Shown here: positions 1-10,098 of the stretch, piece by piece
Layout: the number at the start of each line of letters is the position of its first letter
Numbering within the stretch: position 1 is the first letter of the stretch
Assembly (NCBI GenBank): GCA_002104905.1
Contig: MCFE01000070.1
Span: 1 to 64,000 of the forward strand
Source of the DNA: Basidiobolus meristosporus CBS 931.73
Taxonomy: Eukaryota; Basidiobolomycota; Basidiobolomycetes; Basidiobolales; Basidiobolaceae
Direction: 5' to 3'
DNA length: 64,000 nt
Program-made: the position numbers and the translations under genes
The notes under the pieces: model-generated
What the model was told of the DNA's origin: nothing
The model's database searches: none
Seen by the model: the letters and a program-made list of their open reading frames with translations, nothing else

Positions 1-394
1 CAGTAGTAGACATTGCAGAGAGTGACAGCTTGGGGCTCATAATCTGTTGTAAGAGTCTTGGAGATATTGGAAGTGATTTGGAGAACAAGTAGATTATGTG
101 GTTTTCACGTAAAGATTTTTTAAATGTAAAAGTAGTATTTATACTTTTACATGGTTGTGGCATTAGAAACATGTAGAATAGGTTAAGGAAGGTTCCAAGA
201 GCATGTGTGCAAAGTTTGAGGCTGCTTGGACAACTTTGAAAATTTTCATGCTCAGGGTACCTGGTATTTTGGTGAGAATATTTCAAGTAAATCCCAACAA
301 GGAATTTTGGTCAGTATTCTCTAGGATTTGAAGGTGATGCTATAAGTGACCAAGTTAGGTGAATATTTAGGTGGAAATACAAGTTTTTACAACA
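1..394 (-). mobile_element. 5' end of a copia-type element (LTR-A plus leader), minus strand
   Basis: Positions 45-394 are a full family-A LTR in reverse orientation, bounded by TGTTG and CAACA. Read on the minus strand it has TATAAATA followed by AATAAA, the usual U3-R layout. Positions 1-44 are the reverse complement of the leader that follows the family-A 5' LTR at 39052-39097, so the window opens inside a minus-strand element whose body lies to the left. No coding domain of it is visible here. Confidence 0.8.
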
Positions 395-603
395 CAAGGA
401 AGGTCCCAAGAACATGTGTGCAAAGTTTGGGGCTGTTTGGACAACTTTGAGAATTTCATGTTCTGGGTACCTGGTATTTTGGTGAGAATATTTCAAGTAA
501 ATCCCAACAAGGAATTTGGTCAGTATTCTCTAGGATTTGAGGGTAATGATCTAAGTGACTAAGTTAGGTGAGTATTTAGGTGGAATTGCCAATTTTTACA
601 ACA
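395..603 (-). repeat. Tandem partial copy of LTR-A
   Basis: These 209 bases repeat the adjoining 186-394 part of the LTR with a few differences, and both copies end in the same CAACA terminus. The two copies abut directly. This looks like a tandem duplication, or an unequal exchange within the LTR, rather than a separate insertion. Confidence 0.75.
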
Positions 604-1569
604 GAGTTGTCAGCCATCATACTCAGAACTATAGATCTGATCATATTGTGGCAGTCAAGTGGATATTTAGATGCCTGAACAAAACTGCTGATATCTGCTT
701 AAGATACACTTATCAGTATTCAGAACAGCGCTTGTGGGATACTCTGATGCTGATTGGGGATACAGTATGGAAGACAAAATATCCACCACAGAATACACCT
801 TTCTTTACTGCAAAGGAGCAGTTTAATGGAATCCAAGAAAGCAACCAACCATAGCACTTTCCACTACAGAGGCTGAGTATATGGCAGCCTGTGAAGCTAC
901 AAAAGAAGCAGTGTGGTTAAGAAAGCTTTTTACAGACTTAGGCCTATGTCAAAAAACATCTATTACTTTATTTCAAGATATTCAAGGATGTAAGTAATTA
1001 GTTGGAAATCCAACTTTTGATGCTTGAACTAAGCATATAGATATTAGACATCATTTCATACATGAAGCTATCAAGATTAACTTAGTTATCTTAATTTACT
1101 CTCCTTCTGAAGAAATGACTGCAGACATATTTGTTGTAAGCGTCTTGGAGATATTAGAAGTGATTTGGAGGACAAGTAGATTATGTGGTTTCACTTAATG
1201 ATTTATTGAGTGTAGAAGTAGTATTTATACTTTTACATGGTCTTGGCATACAAAACATGTAGAATTGATTAAGGCAGGTCCCAAAAACATGTGTGCAAAG
1301 TCTGTGGCTGTTTGGACAACTTATCTAATTTTCATGTTCTGGATACCTGGTATTTTGATGAAAATATTATAAGTGAATCCCAACAAGAATTTTGGTCATT
1401 GTTCTCTAGGATTTGAAGGTAACAATCTAAGTGACTAAGTTGGGTGTATATTTAGGTGGAAATTACAAATCCTAACAACAATATTTACCAAACCATCAGC
1501 TAGAGACATGATTGAATATCCTAGGTCAAAATCACAACCAGTCAGTATGAATATTTAGTTCAGTGGGAG
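604..1569 (+). pseudogene. Copia RNase H fragment, interrupted by a solo LTR
   Basis: Translation gives typical copia RNase H pieces: an AVKWIFR-like segment near 650-680, STTEAEYMAACEA near 860-900, a TKHIDIRHHFI-like stretch near 1030-1060, and TADIF at about 1118-1131. Coding resumes after the inserted LTR as TKPSARDM at 1486. The fragment ends in a polypurine tract (GTGGGAG) directly before the 3' LTR at 1570. Several in-frame stops and the missing 5' two thirds make it a dead relic. Confidence 0.8.
1132..1480 (-). mobile_element. Solo LTR-A with 5-bp target duplication
   Basis: A 349-bp family-A LTR in reverse orientation, flanked by the perfect direct repeat ATATT (1127-1131 and 1481-1485). 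Its removal restores the copia motif ADIFTKP across the junction, so it inserted into an existing RNase H gene and later lost its internal part by LTR-LTR recombination. Confidence 0.9.
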
Positions 1570-1918
1570 TGTTGTAAAGATCTGTAATTCCACCTAAATA
1601 TTCACCTCACTTAGTCACTTAGATCATTACCCTCAAATCCTAGAGAATACTGACCAAGATCCTTGTTGGGATTTACTTATAATATTTTCATCAAAATACC
1701 AGGTGCCCAGAACATGAAAATTTTGAAAGTTGTCCAAACAGCCCTAAGCTTTGTACACATGCTTTTGGGACCTTTCTGACTCTATTCTACATAAAATTTA
1801 TGCTGAGACCATGTAAAAGTATAAATACTACTCTTACATTCAATAGATCATTAAGTGAAAACCACATAAGCTACTTGTCCTCCTAATCACTTCCAATATC
1901 TCCAAGACTCTTACAACA
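1570..1918 (+). mobile_element. 3' LTR-A of the copia fragment
   Basis: A family-A LTR in forward orientation: TGTTGTAAAG start, TATAAATA, AATAAA about 20 nt later, and a TTACAACA end. It follows the polypurine tract of the RNase H relic, so it is that element's 3' LTR. The sequence right after it (CAATAATGG...) belongs to the integrase region of another copia copy, so this element is itself inserted in an older one. Confidence 0.85.
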
Positions 1919-2560
1919 CAATAATGGCTATTGTAAGATCTATGATTCATGATCAAATTTATCTTAGGATGTTTAGGTGATATCAATTGCTATAGCTGTA
2001 TCTTTAAAAATAGGAGTTACAGTAGAATAATTTGGGATTTTACTCCATCTAAGACATGGTTTGTGTTGTAAACTTCGTAATTCCACCTAAATATTGACCT
2101 AACTTAGTCACTTAGATCATTACCCTCAAATCCTAGAGAATACTGACCAAATTCCTTGTTGGGATTTACTTAGAATATTTTCACCAAAATACTATGTACC
2201 CAGAACATGAGAATTCTCAAAGTTGTCCAAACAGCCCCAAACTTTGCGCACATGTTCTTGGGACCTTCCTTAACCTATTTTACATGTTTGTAATGCCAAG
2301 ACCAGGTAAAAGTATAAATACTACTTTACATTCAATAAATGATTAAGTGAAAACCACATAATCTACTTGTTCTTCCAATCACTTCCAATATCTCCAAGAC
2401 TCTTACAACAGTTTGGGTATAGACAGAGTGCAGAGCACCTACAAATATTTGGTTGCACAGAATATGCCAAGACATTGCCAGGAAATCAGTCAAAATTTGA
2501 ATAAAAAAGCGTGAATTATATATTCTTGAGCCTTCTTGTTTACCAAGAGTATCCTCATTC
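1919..2560 (+). pseudogene. Copia integrase C-terminal relic, split by a solo LTR
   Basis: Positions 1919-2058 and 2416 to about 2540 match, piece by piece, the integrase C-terminal region at 40840-41110 of the copia element further right (for example GTAAGATCTATGAT and GTCAAAATTTGA). Stops and indels interrupt every frame. The two halves are separated by the LTR at 2064-2410. Confidence 0.7.
2064..2410 (+). mobile_element. Solo LTR-A with 5-bp target duplication
   Basis: A 347-bp family-A LTR in forward orientation with the exact 5-bp target duplication GTTTG (2059-2063 and 2411-2415). It interrupts the integrase relic. Both flanks continue the same ancestral element. Confidence 0.9.
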
Positions 2561-3100
2561 TGTTTCTCCACCACCTCTTTGCACACTTCCATATTGCCTG
2601 CTTATGGGCTATACCCATTGTTTTGAATGATTCTACTGTTATTTCTTAGCTTATAGTAGACTCAGGGTAATAGTTAGTAACCCTACCAACACTGTTGCTG
2701 TTAAGTACATCTGGGTCTGAACACAAGCAATGCTCACTACTTGCTCTGATGCAGGCAAGCTTTTCACAATTTTAGCTACTAATCCCTCAGTGGAATGGTG
2801 GAGACTAGCAGCAATCTGGGCTTGAAGTCTGGCAATATCACAATAAAGCATTACCATACCACCCCTCCTCACTTTTTTATCTCCTGGCACAGGCATTTTG
2901 ATCACTCATGCATCACTGTAATCGCCAAAAAATCATCAATCACAGCAAAAACAGATCTAACTTTATTTAATATCATAAGGATTTCACCAGATGGTTTGAT
3001 CAATATAGCACTAGAAACCGCCCATCCTATGCATTGGGTCAGTTGGAAAGTTCAAGATCCAACATTGGCTTGCCCATACTATCAACTGCTGCTGGACCCA
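2560..3100. other. Unclassified AT-rich transition region
   Basis: No recognisable gene. A minus-strand frame of 84 codons (2651-2905) has no known domain and may be retroelement-derived. The plus-strand frame across 2795-3439 is antisense to the cysteine-rich gene. An AATAAA on the minus strand near 2963-2969 could serve as the poly(A) signal of the gene at 3116-3391. Confidence 0.4.
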
Positions 3101-3115
3101 TTGATACCATGCGCC

Positions 3116-3391
3116 TTAGCACCAAGTGGTTTTATAGCAAAAGGTGTTTGCGCCAATAAGGTCGTGACAGCAATTGGACATGCATTTGGAGTTGGACTCG
3201 TCAATGGTCCAGTATTTCTTGCTAGAATTGTACCCGGAGTTGTAGCACTTTTTCCCGCAATCGTAGGTCGGGTATTGGCCTGGCAAACCGCAGTCGGATT
3301 TCTTCGAGCACCAGACCATCATGGGACACCCGGCGTCCACAAGAGCGGTGAAGATCCCCATGGTGGCAAGCAGGGCGAGAACAGACTTCAT
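3116..3391 (-). CDS. Small secreted cysteine-rich protein (91 aa)
   Basis: The product has a clear N-terminal signal peptide (MKSVLALLATMGIFTALVDA) followed by about 70 residues with ten cysteines, including an adjacent Cys-Cys pair near the C-terminus, suggesting five disulfides. I do not recognise the family. The size, secretion signal and cysteine density fit fungal small secreted proteins, for example effector-like or defence-type proteins, but the sequence does not show a function. The gene is intronless, with a TATA-like ATAAAAG upstream on the minus strand near 3430. A broken paralogue lies just upstream on the same strand. The gene is the first one inside the gene-rich block next to the retroelement cluster. 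Confidence 0.75.
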   Translation of the reverse strand: MKSVLALLATMGIFTALVDAGCPMMVWCSKKSDCGLPGQYPTYDCGKKCYNSGYNSSKKYWTIDESNSKCMSNCCHDLIGANTFCYKTTWC

Positions 3392-3488
3392 CTTGAATGG
3401 TGGGGGCTAGCCGGAAGTGAGGTTCCCTTTTATCAATGAATTATCTGTGCACGATGACCCAATGATTCACACGAATTTGGCCGGAGGG

Positions 3489-3727
3489 TTACGAGCGCTT
3501 CATTATGTGTAAGGCATCACTAATTCGGGAACAAGGGGTGTCCTTGTCGATCTTTTCATGGTGGTATCTGGGCCTACACTCAGCGTAGTCGCCACGTATA
3601 CTCCAGAGCATGTTTTTAGAATTGTAGTCAGAGATGTAGTAGTGGCCCCCTTTTCTTTGGTGCACCACACCATCACTGCTTCAGGGTCACCGAAATGGGG
3701 GGCAGTGTCAAGGTAGATCATTGCCAA
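3489..3727 (-). pseudogene. Frameshifted paralogue of the cysteine-rich secreted protein
   Basis: One minus-strand frame begins with a segment (VMVWCTKEKG) very like MMVWCSKKSD of the gene at 3116-3391. The similarity then continues in another frame as YNSK..LWSI......C, matching YNSSKKYWTI......C. The switch falls in a run of five G (around 3649), as expected for a single-base loss. No signal peptide precedes the similarity. It could also be a sequencing error in a homopolymer, but the missing secretion signal favours a decayed tandem duplicate. Confidence 0.5.
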
Positions 3728-3729
3728 AT

Positions 3730-4370
3730 GAATTCGGCCTGAACCAATGCTTGGCTTTCCTTATTTCCCTCGGTAACCAAATGCGTCGGTTACTCGGGCG
3801 ACGTCTTTGGTGATCAGGGAAATCTGGAAATGGCCGGTTGATCAGCAGCGATTGGGCCTTCCCAGTACGATGAATGCTGTGCAACTGATAATCAATCCGT
3901 CGACCGTGGTCAGGGAGATCGCGAACGAATGTATGTGGGGTCAGCTCATGTGTGCATAGATCCGGGGAGAATTCAGACCTGAGCTTCCGATTCTACGACA
4001 TGACAAGAAACGAAGCCAGCAATCCATTGAATAGATCAGCCGAGAAGAATCCTACAGATGTCATGATTGAATGCGGGTAATGGAGCACCATTCGGAACTT
4101 TAATGAAACGGTGGGCAGATCTCTGGTGATTATCGCATGTGGCCTATCAGGGCGTTGTGAAGCAGTAAACTCTAATATAACCATACCAACGGTTCCTCTC
4201 ATCCATTGACTAATAGGAACTGTGTGTGACATCCCCACTTGTTTCACTGTGAATGATATTGCGCAGTTCAGTAGGATATCTGGTCGGAAAACTGGCCACT
4301 CTACCGCAGTATTGACTCGTGTAATCCTCCGACCACCACAAAGCTGTCTCCCGGCCAAGGAGGAGGGCTT
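3730..4370. other. Intergenic region between divergent secreted-protein genes
   Basis: No gene is supported. A minus-strand open frame at 3993-4358 (121 codons) has no domain or signal peptide and overlaps the promoter of the gene at 4437, so it is probably chance. Confidence 0.4.
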
Positions 4371-4371
4371 C

Positions 4372-4379
4372 TATAAATA
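4372..4379 (+). promoter_or_regulatory. TATA box of the 4437 gene
   Basis: TATAAATA lies 58 bp upstream of the ATG at 4437. Transcription would start near 4400. This rules out the in-frame ATG at 4386 as the start and supports the one that begins directly with a signal peptide. Confidence 0.7.
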
Positions 4380-4436
4380 CGTCAGGTGCGTGTTGCCTTT
4401 GGTCACACGTCTTTCAGGTCCGACTTCCGAAACCCC

Positions 4437-4754
4437 ATGCGCCCATTCGCCCTCGTCGCCGTAGCTTTCCTGGCCATTGCCTCTACCACCGTCCAGGCTG
4501 GATCCTTTTATGCCTGCGTGAATTCCGACGGTGGAAACTGCACTGAGCGTCAATGCAGCAAGGGCAACTGTTGCAACTTCCAGGCTGATATGAAGAATAA
4601 CATGGCCAGCGGATGCGCGGCCAACCGCGTCGGATGTACCATCTACTACAACTCAAACTGCCAAGGGCAATCCTTCCTGTTGGACAACCAGTGCTTCCAG
4701 AACCTACCTGCCTTCATCAAGAACAACAATGCCTCTGTGAGATGTCATTTCTAA
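4437..4754 (+). CDS. Secreted cysteine-rich protein, crystallin-like C-terminal half (105 aa)
   Basis: The chosen start gives a classic signal peptide (MRPFALVAVAFLAIASTTVQA) and a mature chain of about 84 residues with ten cysteines. The C-terminal part (IYYNSNCQGQSF followed by a Cys-x-N-L-P segment) resembles a Greek-key beta/gamma-crystallin motif, which in fungi and actinomycetes occurs in small secreted proteins. That assignment is tentative. The gene is intronless. AATAAA at 4777-4782 follows the stop codon by 22 bp. A possible relic of a paralogue lies near 5340. The role is unknown; secretion is the only firm inference. Confidence 0.8.
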   Translation: MRPFALVAVAFLAIASTTVQAGSFYACVNSDGGNCTERQCSKGNCCNFQADMKNNMASGCAANRVGCTIYYNSNCQGQSFLLDNQCFQNLPAFIKNNNASVRCHF

Positions 4755-4776
4755 GTAATCAACCTGGTGTCTCCTG

Positions 4777-4782
4777 AATAAA
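4777..4782 (+). terminator. Poly(A) signal
   Basis: AATAAA directly downstream of the cysteine-rich gene ending at 4754. Confidence 0.6.
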
Positions 4783-4799
4783 GTTTCAATGGCCACCAA

Positions 4800-5780
4800 T
4801 GTTCGGTTTCAGCATACCAGTTATCTCTACAAATCGCTGAACCATCCTGCGGCACGTTTCCAATCCCAATCACTCAACTGAATGAATCGTGCAGTGCAGG
4901 CCTCTAAAGGCCACTATACGCATTCATGCATCTCTTTTATATTCGATGCCAGAGCCAATCACCGTGTTGCCGAAAGTGCATTTGCCCTTCCACACAATGA
5001 GGTGTTCCATATACGCGTAACTGATGGCTCCTCCATCGAATCAGACGAGTTAGGGTCTTACAGCACTTTGTCTTCTGACGCATATCCTTGTGCCCTCATC
5101 CTAGCCCAAGTGAGATTGATCACCTTAGGCACCAGATTCCGGTTCCTATATTGACATTTAGACTTGCTGATCGTAAGAATCATTTGTGTTGCGGGATCCG
5201 TGTTGCGGGATCCACCAAAAACGGGTCCGTCTCATTGTGATCGTGGATTCATCACCATCCCCAGAGCCACGAGGCAAGTTTCGACCCCCGAATAGATGGG
5301 CAGGATCAAGTCTACTCCGCACGTATGTTTACTACGTCGCGACCAGAACACCCTACGTATGCGTGAACTCGGACGGGTGTAGCTTATTATTAGTTAGCCT
5401 ACAGATGGGAACGTTCCATACGAAGCATGCGTGGCTGATGTGACACCTACCGATCAAAATAGCAACCCATTAACCATATTCCAACCATTCCAACCTAGAG
5501 TGGACGAGACTCTCACGCGATCGAAACCAACGTGGTGTTCTTCCCTTTCCTGTGGAGCTTCCAACGGACGACCAAATCCAGGCCGCCGAATACACTCCAG
5601 AGAACCCTCGGCCAAATCGATCAGCGGCCATGCCAACCCCATCCAGATTAACCAAATCTAACCGAGGAATCCCGCTCCCCATGTTTGGCATCATTCAGCC
5701 ACAACCACATTGGCATTGACATTTACTTCCACTTCCACAGTCGGCAACCACTTCCAAGCCGGATTTGGCAGCATTTCATA
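4800..5780. other. Intergenic region with a possible secreted-protein relic
   Basis: No intact gene is supported. Around 5355-5385 the plus strand encodes YVCVNSDG followed by Cys, matching YACVNSDGG of the gene at 4437, but no signal peptide or further cysteine pattern surrounds it. There is also a short direct repeat (GTTGCGGGATCC) near 5188-5211. Confidence 0.35.
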
Positions 5781-5788
5781 CGTAGGAT

Positions 5789-5860
5789 GATGTTTGCACA
5801 ATTTATTGACTAGAATCTCCTGTGATGTTTGCACACATTTATTTGTTGACTAGAATCTCC
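5789..5860. repeat. Tandem duplication in the GH31 3' flank
   Basis: Two imperfect copies (5789-5820 and 5824-5860) begin GATGTTTGCACA and end GACTAGAATCTCC. On the minus strand the second contains AATAAA, so the duplication spans the likely poly(A) site of the alpha-glucosidase gene. Confidence 0.65.
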
Positions 5861-5933
5861 CGGAATCCGGGTTTCACTTTCTCTCGATTTCGGTCCCTGA
5901 CTGCCCCGTCATGCCCATTGGCCTCGGGATCGA

Positions 5934-8554
5934 CTAGAACTTGATCTCGAACCTGGTGTCCATGGAGAGCTCCAATTCGGTGATGGTCAAGAGCTCCTTG
6001 GCAGCATCGTAAGTCCAGCTTCCGTACTCGATACCGTAGATGGTGACTCTCTCGGGCTTCCTCTTGAGACCCATGACCACGACCGACTCGAGGTTGGCCC
6101 CGGTGTAGTAGTTGAATCTTCCTTCGTAGCGGATGCCCCGGGTGTCCGCGGTGTAGCGGACCTCGGAGAAGTAGCCCCTCACGTCGGTGCTCTCGCCGTC
6201 GTCGAAGTACATGCTACCGGTGGCCTCCTCACGCTCGTCCAGCGCGACCAACAGTTTGAATGGGTTGTGGGCCATGTCGGCGATCACCAGCTCCGGCTTC
6301 TGAATGGGCACCACGTGGCCACCACGGATGTGAAGCGGGATGTCCCCGTCCAATGGTGCGGGCAGCAAGTGGGTCTTTCCTCCCTCGACCTTCTCGTAGT
6401 TGTAGAAGTTGTACCAGACCCCCTTGGGGAAGGCGGCCTCGACCGCGTCGGCATTCTCGGTCAATACGGGGGAGACGAGGATGGCGGGACCGAGGAGGAT
6501 CTCCTCCTCGTTGCTGAGGAAGCTTGGGTCGTCCTGGAACTCGAAGGGGAGGGGTCTCCATACGGGCAAGCCGCTGGTGTGGGCGTATTGGAACTGGGTG
6601 TAGATGTATGGCAGAAGGGAGTACCGGGTGTTGAGCGCCTTGCGACTGGCCTCCGCCACTGACGGCCAACGGTAGGCCTCCTGGGAGATGGCCCCCTTGA
6701 CGTTGTGGTTACGGGAGAAGGGGTAGAAGGATCCCAGCTGCATCCAACGTAGACACAGCTCCTCCGTGGTGTTACCGTTGAAGCCGCAGATGTCGGAGCC
6801 GACCAGGGGGACGCCGAACATTTGGAAGCTCAGGATCCCTGGGATGGAGTATCTCAGATACTCCCATTTCGACGCGTTGTCCCCGGTCCAATGGGCCTCG
6901 TGGTGTCCGGAGCTGGGGAAGGTGGACCGTCCCAGGACGAAGGTACGCTTCTCGGGAGCGATGTCCAGCAGGGCCTTGCGTGTGGCGATGGCCTCCATAT
7001 GGCCGAAGAGGTTGTGCACCTGGAACTCGGTGAGGCCGTTGTAGTGGGTGGCTTCGGTGCTGACCGTGTGCACCGAGAGGTTCCCGTAGAAGTTGGAGAT
7101 GTTGTAGGCAGGGTTGGGGAAGGTCTGGGGCACGTTCAGGTCATAGTCGGGATCCAACCACGGGTATGGCGGGGTTCCGGTGCGGTTGGTGCCGCAGGAT
7201 CCGACGCAGAAGGAGGATGGCTCGTTCATGTCGATCCAGAGTCCATCGACCGGCACCTTGGAGTGGAAAGTGGAGATCTGCTTGCTCCACCACTTGGTGG
7301 TGTTGGGATTGAACCAATCCGGGAACCCGGTGTATCCGGGCCACACTTGACCAATGTAGATCGAACCATCCGGGTTCTTGATGAAGGTGTTCTGCTCCAC
7401 GCCCTCGGTCCAGGCCGGGTAGTTCTCGTCCCTCTCGATAGCAGGGTCGATGATCAGTACGTAGTGCTTGCCCTCGGAATGAAGCTTGTCAATGAAGGTG
7501 CGCATCACGTCCGTGGGATATCTCACCGGGTCGGTGGTGAAGTCTCTGTACTGATCCATGTAGTCGATATCCGTCCACATGGTTTCCAAAGGAATCTTGG
7601 CTTCGGCGTAGGAATTCACGACGCCCTCGACGATTTGGATGTCGTGGTAGCCGTAGCGACACTGGTTGAACCCAAGCGACCAGTAAGGCACCTGGAAAGG
7701 TCTACCAATGGTGGCAGTGTAGGCATCGATGACGTCGTACGAGTTCGGCCCCGCGAAGAACGAGAAATCGAGAACACCGCCGAGGGTTTTGTAGGCGACG
7801 GTGGCGTTTTCCAGGAGCACGTCCATCTAGAAAGGAGAGACATTAGCTTGGGAAGAAATCGGAATCTCCCGGACTGCCAGCTACTTACCCCGAAACTGTT
7901 GAGAAGGGAGACGCCGTGGGCCTTGCCGTCACGCAACTCGATGTAGAACGGATGGGTGCCGTAAATGTTCTGGTTGATGGGGTCGGCAGCGTCACGAGCC
8001 CACATCGGCTGAAGCGTGTACTCGGGATTTCTTCTGAAGTTGGAGACCACCTCGCCGATTCCGTAGATGTTGGCGTCATGGGGAAGGCGGGAAGTCAACT
8101 CGCGGTACTCCTTCTCGTAGATCAACGGGATCCCGGTGGTGTCGAAGATGGTTTCCCCGGTGTCCTTGCGTCGGATCCAGAAGGAGAAGGGCTCGCTCTC
8201 GTAGTGGAACTCCAGGAGACTTTCGGCGGAAACCTTGGGGTTGAAGGAGTGATCAGGTGCGAGGAGATCCTCCGGGACCTCGAATGCGTTCTCATTTGGA
8301 TCAAGGATCTTCACATGGATTCTCGCCCTTTCCATGGTCACTTGGACCTCGAGGTTTTCCGAATCCTGCCCGTATCTGTTGCACGGCGGCCCATCCAACG
8401 TGAGACCGATCACCATGGTGTTTTCGTTGACGCTGACGTCGGTGGTACGGTAACCGGGGCACACAAGCTCGGCTGTCCTCTCTATGGGACTGGCATCGGT
8501 AGATACGCCGAGAAGGGCCAAGGCGAGTGTAAATGGCTTTAACCACTTTGGCAT
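5934..8554 (-). CDS. Secreted GH31 alpha-glucosidase (852 aa, one intron)
   Basis: A glycoside hydrolase family 31 enzyme that should release glucose from maltose, starch or glycogen-type oligosaccharides outside the cell. Exons are 8554-7889 and 7826-5934. The 62-nt intron (7888-7827) has a GTAAGT donor, a CTAAT branch and a TTTCTAG acceptor, and splicing gives a phase-0 junction that joins LLNSFG to MDVLLEN. The start at 8554 begins with a signal peptide (MPKWLKPFTLALALLGVSTDA). An upstream in-frame ATG at 8617 overlaps the TATA box and cannot be used. The catalytic nucleophile is in WIDMNEPS (Asp about residue 421) and the acid/base is in HWTGDNAS (Asp about 538). Length is typical for fungal GH31. 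The substrate range (alpha-glucosidase rather than alpha-xylosidase) is inferred from these motifs. Confidence 0.93.
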
Positions 8555-8615
8555 TTTGGTGGGAAGGGGGAGGAGGGGGATTGTTTGTTGCCATGGCCTG
8601 TGTTTCGGACGAGGC

Positions 8616-8622
8616 ATTTATA
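8616..8622 (-). promoter_or_regulatory. TATA box of the alpha-glucosidase gene
   Basis: Minus-strand TATAAAT at 8622-8616. It is immediately followed by G, so the box itself creates an in-frame ATG (8617). The real start is the ATG at 8554, about 62 nt downstream. Confidence 0.7.
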
Positions 8623-8629
8623 CGTTTTG

Positions 8630-9755
8630 ACCGACTCCGGTCAGCCCGAATCAACCTCGATGAACCAGATGGCCACCGTTTGGAACAGCCTACACCCGTC
8701 CATTCGGCCTAAAGAGAAAATCCTAACCGCGAACTGGGCCAAACGAGCAGACTGGGCAGGCTCCGCTATCGCATGGATGTCAATGTAGTGGACTTCGGCT
8801 GGATGAGTTAGGCTTGGTGACCAAGTCAACCTCGTCGGTTACGGAATTAATTTCACCTTATTCGTACACCGCACTCTCCAAACGGGACTCTCGGCTCCAG
8901 CAGGTGGTGGCTGAAATGTCTCACTTCATTCCAGGAATCGGGAAACTCAGCAAATCCCCAGGTGGTACGTTTCCTAGTATGGGGCCTTGGTGCGTAGTGT
9001 GGCTTGCTTCACTACGAAAGGTGGAATTTTAAGCCGAAACTATAGTTGTCCCAGCCTGGACATAATTGGCATGCGTCTTGGAAATGGCAGCTGTTTCATA
9101 TCCAGCGAGATGCCCCACCCTGATCTTGGACGCCCCTTCACAGCCAGTATTTCCCACCTCGCTAGTGTGTATGCGAGGAGTGCGGAAGGGGAGTGTGCTC
9201 TCCGCTGACAAGCAAATAAACGAATAAATCCAGATTCAAGGTTAAAGCTGATTTCATGACGATATCTAGATGGTGGCAATATCTAGATGATTTCGATCTT
9301 TGGATGATTACCGAGAACGAGATATAGCTGACATTTAGCCGATTCCAATTCCCTGGTGTTTTCGCGCACGATATCTGTCCCGGATAGGCAACCCGATGCC
9401 CGCATCCGGCTGGGGTGGCGCAGAACTCGATCAGCTGTGGCCAAACCCACTTAAGAAACTCGAGAAATTCAATACCCCACTTGACCACACCCGTCAATTA
9501 ACACTGGCCTGGGATACCGGCCGATGCCGGTAGATTGGATTTTGCAGAGTATGAAGCTTGCTCAAGCATAGTTAACAATTCACTAGAAATTTAGTCGAGA
9601 TTCATTTGCCTGCATCGAAGTGCTTGGTACGAAATATTCACAAACAGTTACACAACTCTATGTCTAAGACATGATTGAAGAAGGATGGCATTTTGCCTAA
9701 TCGGCACATAATTTAAATGCAATCATGGCTACCCAAATTATATTATGAACACTAT
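8630..9755. other. Intergenic region
   Basis: Moderate-GC sequence between the alpha-glucosidase promoter and the 3' end of the snoRNA host gene. Several short open frames occur on both strands, but none has a domain, signal peptide or intron pattern. I see no RNA gene or mobile element. Confidence 0.4.
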
Positions 9756-9866
9756 AGATACGTTATAAAAAGAACTGGTGATTTATTTCCATTTTCAAGA
9801 GTTGTACCTGAAGAAAGAGATATGTAAGCAACTTGAAAGATGGAACAATAGTGGTACAGATAAGAA

Positions 9867-9945
9867 TCAGATAAGACGTAATTAGGTAGCTGTCTATTTT
9901 TCGTCAGTATCCCAAAGGATTACAGCCAAATGCCTTAATCATCAT
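9867..9945 (-). ncRNA. C/D-box snoRNA copy 1 (intron 6)
   Basis: Box C ATGATGA (9945-9939), antisense element AGGCATTTGGCT, D'-like CTGT, hairpin ATCC-TTTG-GGAT, C'-like CTGACGA and box D CTGA (9870-9867). Flanks AGAA and TTCT form a 4-bp terminal stem. It sits 59 nt upstream of the predicted 3' splice site. This is the only copy with a UUUG loop. Confidence 0.85.
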
Positions 9946-10098
9946 TTTCTAGGGATTGATAGGTTCGATGCTTACTCTGAATGTTTGCTCGCCGGCATGT
10001 CTTCGATACGGATGTTTGAGCATTAACGATCCACCTGCAATACTGTGGAAAGAGTTTAGCAAATGGTGAAAGAATAAAGGGTTCGTTGTGGGATATGC

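Noticed and set aside
2795-3439. 214-codon plus-strand open frame
   Set aside because: Antisense to the secreted cysteine-rich gene and without any recognisable domain; the minus-strand frame has a signal peptide and cysteine pattern.
4386-4436. N-terminal extension of the second cysteine-rich protein
   Set aside because: The ATG at 4386 is only 7 bp past the TATA box and would bury the signal peptide.
6822-7946. 374-codon plus-strand open frame
   Set aside because: It is exactly antisense to the GH31 alpha-glucosidase exons, has no domain, and reflects GC-rich third positions of the real gene.
8617-8619. Upstream ATG as start of the alpha-glucosidase
   Set aside because: It lies within the TATA box; the start at 8554 begins with a proper signal peptide.
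9895-9908. CTGA in ATACTGACG as the D' box of the snoRNAs
   Set aside because: It would make the hairpin stem and loop the guide, and the loop varies between copies. CTGT after the conserved 25S-antisense block with CTGACGA as C' fits better.
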